Of a stretch of 52,468 bases of DNA, positions 15,479 through 24,365 are shown one piece after another. Under the pieces are notes generated by a model that saw nothing but the letters and a program-made list of their open reading frames with translations, ran no database searches and was not told the DNA's origin. How positions within the stretch are numbered: position 1 is the first letter of the stretch; each line of letters starts with the position of its first letter. This DNA comes from an uncultured Geobacter sp. Lineage in GTDB: Bacteria; Desulfobacterota; Desulfuromonadia; Geobacterales; Geobacteraceae. Made by a program: the position numbers and the translations under genes. Location of the stretch: NCBI GenBank assembly GCA_937886325.1, contig CALABV010000002.1:1-52468 (forward strand). Reading direction: 5' to 3'.

Positions 15479-16360
15479 TCAGGCCTTGAGCAGCCGAATC
15501 CTGCTCAGGTTCATCTCACCCAGCCCCCTTCGGTAGGCCGCGACTGTGGTGGATATATCCTCCGGCTTCAGGCCGAACAGGGTCGTTGCATAGGCGTCGG
15601 CGGCCACGATATCGCTGGACGCGATAACCTTGTTGAGCACCTTGACATCCCGCGGGTTGCCCCCTTGGGGACCGTTCGCGGTGAGGATCCGAGTGGCGTC
15701 GATAATCGTGAGGCGGCTTTTCAGCACCGCGTTGATATCGGCCAGCGCCTCATCGATGGAGCGGTGGATGAATCCCCGGTTTCCCCCCATAACGCCCATG
15801 ATGTTCTTCAAACCGAGCGTCAGACCCGTCAGGCCGTGGTGCTTGGCGATGGGCACGTTGATGAAGACGTCGGCGGAAAGCGCCTCGTCGTAGAGTTCCC
15901 ACTCCCGCAGGGTACGGCCGTTGAGCGTCACTTTTCTGAACCGCTCATCTTCCATGTGCTTCACGTCCACCCCCTTCATGCCTTTCAGGGCGGCCTCGAT
16001 GCCGCTGGACGCATAGCACCGCCTCGGGTCGTTGCAGGTCCGGTCGAACACCTTGACTTTCCGCGCACCGGCGCGAAGGGCTTCCGCCGCGACCGTCCGC
16101 ACCACCTGGGGATGGGTGGTGGCGGCCTGCTCCGGACGCCGGTCCCACCCGATATTGGGCTTTACGACAACCACATCGCCGGGTTTGACAAAACGCTTCA
16201 TGCCGCCCAGGGCATTTACGGCCGCCAGCGTACCCCTTTCGAAATTCCGGTCCTCGGCAATGGCCACCACCGGCCTTTCCGCTGCACAGAGTTCCCGTAT
16301 CAACACATTCGTAAAGAGGGACGACAGCCCCAGCATCTTGAGAAAGGATCGTCTGTCCAT
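15479..16360 (-). CDS. DUF362 protein with twin-arginine signal
   Basis: This 293-residue protein opens MDRRSFLKMLGLSSLFTNVL, a twin-arginine (RRSFLK) export signal. The body is DUF362-like: VKPNIGWDRRPEQAATTHPQ, FINVPIAKHHGLTGLTLGLK, NIMGVMGGNRGFIHRSIDEA. DUF362 proteins often accompany ferredoxin domains, and here the polyferredoxin follows directly. GGAGG precedes the start. The biochemical function is not known; an exported redox-linked role is inferred from the signal and the neighbour. Confidence 0.88.
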   Translation of the reverse strand: MDRRSFLKMLGLSSLFTNVLIRELCAAERPVVAIAEDRNFERGTLAAVNALGGMKRFVKPGDVVVVKPNIGWDRRPEQAATTHPQVVRTVAAEALRAGARKVKVFDRTCNDPRRCYASSGIEAALKGMKGVDVKHMEDERFRKVTLNGRTLREWELYDEALSADVFINVPIAKHHGLTGLTLGLKNIMGVMGGNRGFIHRSIDEALADINAVLKSRLTIIDATRILTANGPQGGNPRDVKVLNKVIASSDIVAADAYATTLFGLKPEDISTTVAAYRRGLGEMNLSRIRLLKA

Positions 16361-16393
16361 GGGCTACCTCCGTAGTTCTACCGATGGGAACAG

Positions 16394-16951
16394 CTATCTC
16401 CTTACAACGAGCGTCCCGGCAATCAGGTCATGGAGCGCCTGCCTGCGGGGCGTAAAGCCGGCCATGAGAAAACCGAACCCCAGGGGAATCGCCGATACAA
16501 TCTTCGCCCAGTAGCGCCCGTTGGCCCGCGCCGTCGATATCCTTCCACCCTGGTCGTCGGTGACGAGAATACCGAGCGCCGCCTTGCCGAGGGTTGCCTG
16601 CATTGAGGAACTCTCCATCAGGGTATGATAGAGCCATCGCAGGAGAAAACCGAAAATGGCGCTTGCCAGGACGATCTCTCCCATGGCTTCCGAATCCGGT
16701 TCAGCTCCTGATACAATCGCAGACAAGACACTGAGGGAAAGATTGACGAAACCGAGCAAGGCCCTGTCGACCATCAGGGCCGCGGCGCGCCGCCAGAAAC
16801 CGGCGTATTTCCCCTTGTCGCCGGAGGATGTCGGAAGAGACGTTTCAACTTTTGCATCGCCCTCCGAAGAGCGCGCAGGAAGGTCCAAACCGCAACCGGG
16901 ACATGTGAGCCGGCTATCATCGACGATCGAACCACACCGGTGGCATATCAT
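16394..16951 (-). CDS. RDD-family membrane protein with N-terminal zinc ribbon
   Basis: This 185-residue protein starts MICHRCGSIVDDSRLTCPGC, a four-cysteine zinc ribbon. Residues about 45-185 are an RDD domain: KYAGFWRRAAALMVDRALLG carries the Arg-Asp-rich first helix, followed by two or three further membrane helices and SLMESS-like/QATLGKAALGILVTD. RDD proteins are small integral membrane proteins, some linked to ion or solute transport. It is monocistronic, 33 bp from the DUF362 start on the same strand, and may be read with that operon. Confidence 0.85.
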   Translation of the reverse strand: MICHRCGSIVDDSRLTCPGCGLDLPARSSEGDAKVETSLPTSSGDKGKYAGFWRRAAALMVDRALLGFVNLSLSVLSAIVSGAEPDSEAMGEIVLASAIFGFLLRWLYHTLMESSSMQATLGKAALGILVTDDQGGRISTARANGRYWAKIVSAIPLGFGFLMAGFTPRRQALHDLIAGTLVVRR

Positions 16952-17104
16952 GGAGGGACCTCACGGCAGTTGTGTCATGGGGAAAGGATATCACTACGGG
17001 GAGGGACAGTCCACGGGAAACGACACCCATAACGTGAAGCGGCGAAATCCCAGAGGCAACGCGCTGAGTAAATACATTCATCAAATCAGTGCGGCGCGCC
17101 CGTT

Positions 17105-19522
17105 TCAGCGGCCGTCCAGCTCCGCACGGACCTCCTTCAAATATTCCCGCGGCTTGATGGGTTTCTGGATGAAACGGAAACCGTCCGTGCTGATTCCCTT
17201 TTCCATAATCACGTCGGTTGCATACCCGCTGATGAAAATCACCTTTACACCCGGACGAATTTTGCATATCTCGGCATATGCCTTTCTCCCGTTCATCTTG
17301 GGCATGACCAGGTCCATCACCACGAGCATGATCTCATCCCTGTGAAGACTGAACTGGTTCACCGCGTCTTCTCCGTTGGCCGCTTCGACAACACGATACC
17401 CGGCTTTCTCGAGCACGGTCCGATTCAGAAGCCGGAGCACATGGTCGTCTTCAACCACGAGCACTGTTTCGGCGCCCCCATAGGCGGAGACATCGTACCC
17501 GCCTGCCTCCACCCGCTTGGGGCTGCCATCGACCAAGGGAAGCCAGATGTGGAAAGCCGTTCCGATCCCCGGCTCGCTTTCGACGCTGATATACCCGTTG
17601 TGCTGGCTGACAATCCCGTATACCGCTGCAAGACCGAGCCCCGTCCCTTTGCCCACCTCTTTTGTGGTAAAGAACGGATCAAATATTTTCTCCCTTATCC
17701 GGCTCTCCATACCGATACCGGTGTCGGAGACGGTCAACAGGGCATATCGGCCGGACAGGGAAGAACCCATGTCCGGGACAAGATCCGACGGCGGAGAAGA
17801 TTCGCCGGTGGATATGGTGAGAATTCCCCCTCCCGGCATGGCGTCCCGGGCATTGGCCGCAAGATTGATGAGCACCTGATCTATCTGGCTCGAATCGACC
17901 CGCACGTTCAGACCATAGTCGGCCAGAGTGAGCCGCAGCTCGACATCCTCGGATATCACGCGCCTCAGGATCTTCTCGATACCCTGGACTATGTTGTTGA
18001 GATCCGCGGGCCTCGGGTCGAGCACCTGCTTTCTGCTGAAGGCCAGCAGGCTGTTGATGAGATGGGTTGCCCTCTCCGTTGCCGCCAGGATCTGATCAAT
18101 GTGGGGACGATCCGGGTGGTCCGGTTGCATGTTCATCTGCACCAGGGTCCCGAATCCGACAATGGCATAGAGAATATTGTTGAAGTCATGGGCAACTCCG
18201 CCGGCCAGCAGGCCGACCGCCTCCATTTTCCGGGACTGCTGAAGCTGCTCCTCCAGCTCCGCCCTCTCCCGGTCGGCGCGCTTGTTGTCGGTTATGTCCG
18301 TGAACATCGATAACTTCGCTATGGTTCCGTCGCTGTGGAAGATCGGCGAATGCACGGCATAGTACCAGCGATCATCCCGGGGATTATGCATCTCGCGCCG
18401 CACCGTTTCTCCCTGGAAAACCCTGTCATCGACATTCGTGTCGCCGACGGCGAGAATATCCTTGAACGCCTCGCGGCAGGTCTCACCCGTTGCATCACGG
18501 CCCACCAGGTCAATGAACTTCCGGTTCAGGAACTGGATTCGATGATCACGGGAGCAGATGGAGAGCATCCCGTCAAAAGCCTCAACAATGGCCTGGTAGC
18601 GGCTCTTGCTTTCCTCACCCGTGCGGCGGACGGTGATATGCTTTCGGGCGAAAGAGCTGCTCACCCACGCAAAAAGGATACAGAAACCCGTGAACCAGGC
18701 GATGAAGTAAAAGATAGTCCGGGTCCCCTGCCGGTAGGTGGTTCTCGGTGTATCCACCTGAATGACTGCAGCGGGCTTTCCGAAGATGTCGGACCTGAGG
18801 GAGTATCCGGAAAGCGCTCCGCCCGCGCCGGGACGCAGCAGGGGTTGACCGGTATCGGGAAAAGAGGAAAGGCTGACGGGGAGGCGGATATCGCCGGCGG
18901 AATAGAGACGCACGGGAAGCTTGGTGATGCCGGCTATCCTCTGCACCGCCGCGGGGTTCAGAAAGCGTCCCAGCACAAGGGTCCCGCGGATCGGGCCGTG
19001 AAACTCGCTGGTCAGGATCGGCAGGCTTGAGAGGAGGAGCAGGCCCTCCGGGAGAGCCAGGATGCTTTCATGCCTGCTGTCGACGTCGGCATGGGTGAGA
19101 AGAAGATTTCTCGGGGCAAGGATCGAGCGCAGGCTTTCGGGAAGAGGAGAGGAACGCTTTTTCTCCAGATCGTAGCAGCGGAAATACGTCCACTTTCCCT
19201 GATTGGTTACAAAGAGTACCAGGTTCAGACGAAACTTGAGGAAGAACGGGTCTTCCAGATTTTTCCGGATATATTCCCTGTTTCCGTCCACCACGAACCG
19301 GTACGTGTCGTCCCACCCCGCGTAATCGACCGCCAGTGCGGTTAGGGACGAAGATTCCTCGGCAAGGGCATTCACCACCCGCTCCACATTCGCGCGAGCC
19401 TCTTTTTCCTCCAGCTCCACGAAGCTCGGCAGCAGGATCAACCGGGCGGTTATCAGCAGCAGTATCAGGAGCGATCCGAGAGCAGTGATGATCAGCAGAA
19501 GGACTTTTGACGGAGGAAGCAT
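17105..19522 (-). CDS. Hybrid sensor histidine kinase with CHASE4 domain
   Basis: This protein has 805 residues from the ATG at 19522, which has GAGG eight bases upstream. An in-frame ATG at 19546 has no ribosome site. Order: membrane helix about 5-30, CHASE4 periplasmic sensor about 35-265 (VDYAGWDDTYRFV), second helix about 270-292, PAS about 305-420, HisKA with His445 (GGVAHDFNNIL), HATPase_c (NLAANARDAMPGG, DTGIGM, GKGTGLGLAAVYGI), and a C-terminal receiver (VVMDLVMPKMNG). It senses an unknown periplasmic signal. Because it ends in a receiver and has no regulator beside it, output probably goes through an HPt protein such as the one at 4150. Confidence 0.92.
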   Translation of the reverse strand: MLPPSKVLLLIITALGSLLILLLITARLILLPSFVELEEKEARANVERVVNALAEESSSLTALAVDYAGWDDTYRFVVDGNREYIRKNLEDPFFLKFRLNLVLFVTNQGKWTYFRCYDLEKKRSSPLPESLRSILAPRNLLLTHADVDSRHESILALPEGLLLLSSLPILTSEFHGPIRGTLVLGRFLNPAAVQRIAGITKLPVRLYSAGDIRLPVSLSSFPDTGQPLLRPGAGGALSGYSLRSDIFGKPAAVIQVDTPRTTYRQGTRTIFYFIAWFTGFCILFAWVSSSFARKHITVRRTGEESKSRYQAIVEAFDGMLSICSRDHRIQFLNRKFIDLVGRDATGETCREAFKDILAVGDTNVDDRVFQGETVRREMHNPRDDRWYYAVHSPIFHSDGTIAKLSMFTDITDNKRADRERAELEEQLQQSRKMEAVGLLAGGVAHDFNNILYAIVGFGTLVQMNMQPDHPDRPHIDQILAATERATHLINSLLAFSRKQVLDPRPADLNNIVQGIEKILRRVISEDVELRLTLADYGLNVRVDSSQIDQVLINLAANARDAMPGGGILTISTGESSPPSDLVPDMGSSLSGRYALLTVSDTGIGMESRIREKIFDPFFTTKEVGKGTGLGLAAVYGIVSQHNGYISVESEPGIGTAFHIWLPLVDGSPKRVEAGGYDVSAYGGAETVLVVEDDHVLRLLNRTVLEKAGYRVVEAANGEDAVNQFSLHRDEIMLVVMDLVMPKMNGRKAYAEICKIRPGVKVIFISGYATDVIMEKGISTDGFRFIQKPIKPREYLKEVRAELDGR

Positions 19523-19599
19523 GGGGTAGCCTCTGATGTATTTCATTGACTGCCATTAGTGTAATTCCTTTTTCACTCTTGACAAGCCCTGCATGCCTT

Positions 19600-22134
19600 T
19601 CACAGGGAACGGCGCCGCGTATCCGGCGCTCGCCGCAGCGCTGCCCCGAGGTCTTCCACCCGGAAAGGTTTTGCCAGGGAATCGGAAAAACCGTATTTCC
19701 GGAAATCCGACAGTACCGGATCATTGGAGTATCCGCTTGAAACGATGAGCACGGCTGACGGGTCAAGCGCCCGGATAACGGCCGAAGCTTCCAGCCCCCC
19801 CATCCTCCCCGGAACGGTGAGGTCCATAATGACCGTATCCGGCTTTTCCCCTCTCTTCAGCGCGTCCCTGTAGAGTTCAATCACCTCTTCACCGCAGGCG
19901 CAGGTCACAACCCGATACCCCAGCAGCGACACCATCTCCTTTGCCATATCACGGATGATTTCCTCATCATCCATTACCATTACGAAGCCTTCTCCGGTTG
20001 GGAAAGGGGAAGCCCCGGCACACTCCGCGCCTTTCTCGGCCGCCGGAAATTCCGCACATGCGGGGAGATAGACCCGGAACACGGAACCGACACCGACCCG
20101 CGATGAAACGAGTACCTGTCCGCCATGCTTCCTGACAATGGAATAGAGCGCGGTAAGGCCGAGACCTGTCCCGGTTTTTTTGGTTGTGAAATAGGGGTCG
20201 AAGATCCGATCCAGGTTCTCGGGCGGAATACCCGTCCCCTGATCAATAATAGACACGAGAACGTATCTTCCCGGATGCAGAGACGGTATCCGGTTTCCGG
20301 ACAGGTGTTGGTTTGATGCCTCGACCCTCACCATCCCACCCCGGGGCATTGCCTGGCCGGCGTTTATCAGCAGATTGTTGAATACCTGGCCGATCTGCCC
20401 CTCGTCTGCGTCAATGGGCCAGAGGTCATCGCTGATCTTCATCTCCACGGCAACGTTTGAACCGTGCAGCGATAAAGACACTGAATCCCGGATAACCCGG
20501 CCCACGCCCATGACCTTCTTTACCGGATCGCCTCCCCGCGAGAAGGTGAGCAACTGGCATGTCAGGCCCGTTGCCTGATGCACGGCCTTCTCACACCGGA
20601 CGATCCTGTCGTGCAACGGGTGGTCGGAGGGAAGGTCCATGCGCATCATGGAAAGGTTTCCCAGAATCCCTGTCAGGAGATTGTTGAAATCGTGGGCAAT
20701 CCCGCCTGCCAGCACACCGAGACTCTCCAGCTTCTGTATGTTCAGCATCTGCCTTTCCAACTCGATACGGTCAGCCTCCGCCTTCCGTTGTTCCGTTATG
20801 TCCTGGACCGTGCCGATGATCTTCTCCGGAGCGCCCGACTCCCCGAACACCATCTCCCCGCGAGCCCGGACAATCCTTTCCGTGCCGTCGGGACGGATAA
20901 TGCCGAGATCGGCCGTAAACGGCTGTCCGGTTCGAACAATCTCTTCAAAGGTCGCGCAAATCCGTTGCCGATCATCCGGATGCACCAGTTCAAGAAAACT
21001 CACGAACGTGCCCGGACTCACTCCGGCCTCTCTGCCGAAAATACGCCGGCACTCGGCCGAAGCGTAGAGGAGGTTGCCGGAAAGATCCCGCGTCCAGTTT
21101 CCCACCCTCGCGATGCGCTGAGCCTCAATGAGGTTCTTCTCGCTCTCGCGAAGAGCAGCTTCCATGGCCTTGCGCTCCCGGATATCATGAAAATTGCCTC
21201 CGGCGAACTCCCTGCCGTCGAGATTCAGGTAATTGGAGGTCACCTCCACCGGAACCAATTCTCCCGACGACACCCGATGCATTGTTTCGAAGCGCAGCAA
21301 TTTCCCCTGCCTCAACTGATCCCTGATTCCGGGGAGCCCATCCATGTCGAAGCAGGGATCCCAGTCGGGGACACGCATGCCTTGCAGCGTTTCGAGGTTA
21401 ATTCCGTAGTGGACGCAGGATGCAGGATTGGCATAGAACATCGTACCGTCCTCGAGATCGAGGACGTAGACCGGCTCTCTGGTTTTCTCGATGAGCGCCC
21501 TGAAAAAAGCCGCCTCCTTTTCAGCCGCCACACGATCGGAGATATCCCGGACGATGGAACAGTAATGCTCCCTTTCGTTGTAGACGAAATAACTGGTTGT
21601 TATCTCGACCGGAATCGCCCTCCCATCCCTGGCGGTATGAAACCTTTTATACTCCTTGCTCCCCTTTTCCCTCAGTTCTGCCAGATGAGAATCCACGTCC
21701 TCTTCCGCATACGCCGGGTCCACATCCGTAACCGACATGGAAAGCAGTTCCTCTCGGGTGTACCCCAGCATCCTGCAGGCTGCCGCGTTGCAGTCCATGA
21801 AGCGGCCGCCGTCATTCACCCAGTAAACCGCGTCCGTGATGTTCTCAATTGAATACGCGGTAAACCTGAGAAGGCTCTCACTCTCCCGGAGCCGTCGGTT
21901 GGCTTCCGCCATGCGGCGGGAATGCCGAAATATGAGGACGAAAAGGAGGAACGAGGTTACCAGGATGAAGCCGAACCCCTTGTACATGGATAGTCGGGTC
22001 ATAACCTCCGGATCTTTGATGATTTTTCCCATAATCGTATCGGAAAAGTAGATCCAGAGCCCGCTGAAGAGAGCGTACAGCGCCACAATCCGGATGATCG
22101 GCGTCATAACACCATTGTCGCGAGCCTGTTTCAT
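19600..22134 (-). CDS. Multi-PAS hybrid sensor histidine kinase
   Basis: This 844-residue protein starts at ATG 22134 (GAGGAG upstream); a 20-residue extension is in frame but unsupported. Two membrane helices lie near residues 10-30 and 50-75 with a short periplasmic loop. Three PAS domains follow (SIENITDAVYWVNDGG; EPVYVLDLEDG; ARVGNWTRDLSG), then HisKA (GGIAHDFNNLL), HATPase_c (DQGTGIPPENLDRIFDPYF, GTGLGLTALYSIV) and a C-terminal receiver (VIMDLTVPGRMGG). The first PAS contains TAYSIENITDAVYW, typical of Geobacter kinases. It lies 77 bp upstream of the CHASE4 kinase on the same strand, so the pair may be co-expressed. Confidence 0.92.
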   Translation of the reverse strand: MKQARDNGVMTPIIRIVALYALFSGLWIYFSDTIMGKIIKDPEVMTRLSMYKGFGFILVTSFLLFVLIFRHSRRMAEANRRLRESESLLRFTAYSIENITDAVYWVNDGGRFMDCNAAACRMLGYTREELLSMSVTDVDPAYAEEDVDSHLAELREKGSKEYKRFHTARDGRAIPVEITTSYFVYNEREHYCSIVRDISDRVAAEKEAAFFRALIEKTREPVYVLDLEDGTMFYANPASCVHYGINLETLQGMRVPDWDPCFDMDGLPGIRDQLRQGKLLRFETMHRVSSGELVPVEVTSNYLNLDGREFAGGNFHDIRERKAMEAALRESEKNLIEAQRIARVGNWTRDLSGNLLYASAECRRIFGREAGVSPGTFVSFLELVHPDDRQRICATFEEIVRTGQPFTADLGIIRPDGTERIVRARGEMVFGESGAPEKIIGTVQDITEQRKAEADRIELERQMLNIQKLESLGVLAGGIAHDFNNLLTGILGNLSMMRMDLPSDHPLHDRIVRCEKAVHQATGLTCQLLTFSRGGDPVKKVMGVGRVIRDSVSLSLHGSNVAVEMKISDDLWPIDADEGQIGQVFNNLLINAGQAMPRGGMVRVEASNQHLSGNRIPSLHPGRYVLVSIIDQGTGIPPENLDRIFDPYFTTKKTGTGLGLTALYSIVRKHGGQVLVSSRVGVGSVFRVYLPACAEFPAAEKGAECAGASPFPTGEGFVMVMDDEEIIRDMAKEMVSLLGYRVVTCACGEEVIELYRDALKRGEKPDTVIMDLTVPGRMGGLEASAVIRALDPSAVLIVSSGYSNDPVLSDFRKYGFSDSLAKPFRVEDLGAALRRAPDTRRRSL

Positions 22135-22269
22135 ATCGTTTCTCCTCATCTGGATAATTCCGCGAATAATACCATGCGGGGCCGTGTCGAACAAGAGTGG
22201 GGATAGGGTGAAGCCGCTCCGTCACGGGATCACCACCGTATGAATCGGCGGAAACAAAGCAACTCCAAA

Positions 22270-22297
22270 TTGACATTTCTCTGAAACAGGATATAGT
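22270..22297 (+). promoter_or_regulatory. Predicted sigma70 promoter of the ferritin-like gene
   Basis: A consensus TTGACA (22270-22275) and TATAGT (22292-22297) are 16 bp apart, 35 bp before the ATG. This is the best promoter match noticed in the window. Confidence 0.7.
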
Positions 22298-22331
22298 TAG
22301 GCCACGCCATTCATTAAAAAGGAGGAGAACC

Positions 22332-22823
22332 ATGGACATTCTGAAGATTTACGAGTATGCCCTGCAACGGGAATTCGAAGGAAAGCGCTTCTTCGAACAG
22401 AACGCAGAACGTCTGAGCCATGCGGCCGCCAAAGGCGCATTCAAGAACCTTGCAGCGGAAGAGCAGAAGCATATCGATTTCATACAGGGGCAGATTGCCC
22501 AGGTAAAGAAAGGCGAAGCGGCCGATATAGCCCTGGGAGAGGCACTGCAGAAGGAAGGCTTTTTCTCCGAGCGTGCGGTATCCGAGTCACTGGACAGCGC
22601 AACCCTTGAATCAATGGTGCCTGACCTTCCGGTTCTGCGCATGGCATACCTGATTGAGCACGACTTTGCCGAGTTCTATGAGAATGCGGCGGCCAAAGCC
22701 GAAGGTGAGGCGAAAAAGGTGCTTACCATGCTGGCAAACTGGGAGCGCGGCCATGAAGAGCTTTTCAAAAAGTATCACGACACGGCTTTTCAGGAGTATG
22801 CCGGGATGCCGTGGGGCGGATAG
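22332..22823 (+). CDS. Ferritin-like (rubrerythrin-family) protein
   Basis: This 163-residue protein is all helical with the paired E...ExxH pattern of ferritin-like di-iron proteins: YEYALQREFEGKRFFEQNAE with AAEEQKHIDF, and YLIEHDFAEFYENAA with NWERGHEELF. No rubredoxin CxxC module is present, so it is the short rubrerythrin-like form. Such proteins handle peroxide or store iron in anaerobes. It has GGAGG before the ATG, a strong promoter, and its own bidirectional terminator. Confidence 0.88.
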   Translation: MDILKIYEYALQREFEGKRFFEQNAERLSHAAAKGAFKNLAAEEQKHIDFIQGQIAQVKKGEAADIALGEALQKEGFFSERAVSESLDSATLESMVPDLPVLRMAYLIEHDFAEFYENAAAKAEGEAKKVLTMLANWERGHEELFKKYHDTAFQEYAGMPWGG

Positions 22824-22852
22824 ACCGGAATCCGATCCTGAACAATGTCCCT

Positions 22853-22898
22853 GCAAACGAAAAAAGGCGGCACATGCGTGTCGCCTTTTTTCGTTTGC
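22853..22898. terminator. Bidirectional intrinsic terminator
   Basis: GCAAACGAAAAAAGGCG and CGCCTTTTTTCGTTTGC form a long perfect stem around a short loop, giving T-runs on both strands. It ends the ferritin-like gene on the plus strand and the ychF/zinc-ribbon unit on the minus strand. Confidence 0.9.
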
Positions 22899-22940
22899 AA
22901 CGCCGGCTGCGGCATTGAACCCATCGCCGGTCCAGCATTA

Positions 22941-23123
22941 TTAGTTCATGCAACCTGAGTGCTCCGCCTTTCCCATATTGCTTCTGGTGGAAAAGGATCC
23001 CTTGAACTCGGCACCGCAAGCATATTTCACCACTTCCATCCTGAAATTCGGCTTGATCTCGTCAATCAACGTCTCTACCGCCTCGCTGCCGCAATCGATA
23101 CATTTTCTCCGCAGGTACTTCAT
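22941..23123 (-). CDS. Small cysteine-rich protein
   Basis: This 60-residue protein starts MKYLRRKCIDCGSEAVETLI; AAAGGAG lies just upstream. It has CIDCG and later YACGAEFKG plus a terminal GCMN. The first CxxC and later cysteines could bind zinc. I do not recognise a named family. It follows ychF by 46 bp on the same strand and likely shares its transcript. Confidence 0.7.
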   Translation of the reverse strand: MKYLRRKCIDCGSEAVETLIDEIKPNFRMEVVKYACGAEFKGSFSTRSNMGKAEHSGCMN

Positions 23124-23169
23124 TGTTTCTCCTTTTCTGATTATTCCCCTTCCAGGGTGTTTCGTCCTT

Positions 23170-24264
23170 CTATACATTGAACCGGAAATGCATCACATCC
23201 CCGTCCCGTGTCACGTATTCCTTCCCTTCGAGCCGCATCAACCCCTTTTCCTTGGCGCCCGCCTCACCCTGCGCAACGATATAATCGTCATAGGCAATCA
23301 CCTCGGCGCGGATGAACCCCTTTTCGAAATCCGAGTGAATCACTGCCGCGGCCTGGGGCGCCCTGGTCCCGGCCGGAACCGTCCACGCGCGCACCTCTTT
23401 CTTGCCCGCGGTAAAATAGGTGATGAGACCCAGCATCTCGTAGCCGCTCCGAATTAACCGATCCAGTCCCGACTCGGTCAGTCCCATCCCGGCGAGAAAC
23501 GTCCCCTTCTCCTCGTCCTCCAGTTCGGCTATCTCCGCCTCGATCCTGCCGCAAATCACCACGACCCGCGCCCCTTCCCGCTCGGCAAGCTCACGGACCT
23601 TTTCCACGAAGGGATGGCTGCCCGAAAGGTCGTCCTCGGCCACATTCGCCACGTACAGGACCGGTTTGTCGGTGAGGAGGTGCAAATCCCGCAGCAGCAG
23701 TCGCTCATCGTCGGTCTCCGCGACTCCACGGCCACCCTTCCCCTGCTCCAGCGCCTGCTTCAGACGAAGATAGAAGTCGGCCTCAATCTTCAGCTTGCCG
23801 TCCCCGCTCTTTGCCTGCTTCTCGACCCTCAGGAGCCTCTTTTCCACCGTATCCAGGTCGGCGAGGGCCAGCTCGGTCTGGATGATCTCGATATCCCGGA
23901 TCGGATCAATACTGCCGTTTACATGAACGATATTCTCGTCATCAAAACAGCGGACCACATGAATAATGGCGTCAACGCTGCGGATATGGCCCAGAAACTG
24001 GTTTCCCAGACCCTCTCCCCGGCTGGCGCCCTTGACGAGTCCGGCGATATCGAGGATTTCGATGGTGGTGGGAAGGATGCGCTCGGGTTTGACGAACTCC
24101 GACAGCTTCTGCATCCGCTGGTCCGGCACATGGACGATCCCCACATTGGGGTCGATGGTGCAGAATGGATAATTGGCCGACTCGGCCCCGGCCGAGGTCA
24201 GCGCATTGAAAATAGTCGATTTCCCCACATTGGGGAGGCCGACGATACCGCAATTGAAACCCAT
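23170..24264 (-). CDS. ychF: YchF, Obg-like ATPase
   Basis: This 364-residue protein has the normal YchF length. P-loop GLPNVGKSTIFNAL (8-21), switch ILDIAGLVKGASRGEGLGNQFL, the YchF-specific NVAED in place of the GTPase NKxD motif, a helical middle, and a C-terminal TGS domain (TYFTAGKKEVRAWTV, HSDFEKGFIRAEVIAYDDY). YchF hydrolyses ATP, binds ribosomes and modulates translation and oxidative-stress responses in other bacteria. It is cytoplasmic. AAGAAGG precedes the start. Confidence 0.97.
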   Translation of the reverse strand: MGFNCGIVGLPNVGKSTIFNALTSAGAESANYPFCTIDPNVGIVHVPDQRMQKLSEFVKPERILPTTIEILDIAGLVKGASRGEGLGNQFLGHIRSVDAIIHVVRCFDDENIVHVNGSIDPIRDIEIIQTELALADLDTVEKRLLRVEKQAKSGDGKLKIEADFYLRLKQALEQGKGGRGVAETDDERLLLRDLHLLTDKPVLYVANVAEDDLSGSHPFVEKVRELAEREGARVVVICGRIEAEIAELEDEEKGTFLAGMGLTESGLDRLIRSGYEMLGLITYFTAGKKEVRAWTVPAGTRAPQAAAVIHSDFEKGFIRAEVIAYDDYIVAQGEAGAKEKGLMRLEGKEYVTRDGDVMHFRFNV

Positions 24265-24365
24265 GGAAACCTTCTTTCAAAAAAATAACGGCGAGTCGCC
24301 TCGCCGCGTGGGTTGAAAAGTTTTATAAAATACCACAATCCGCCCTGCTTTCAAGAAAAAAGTCT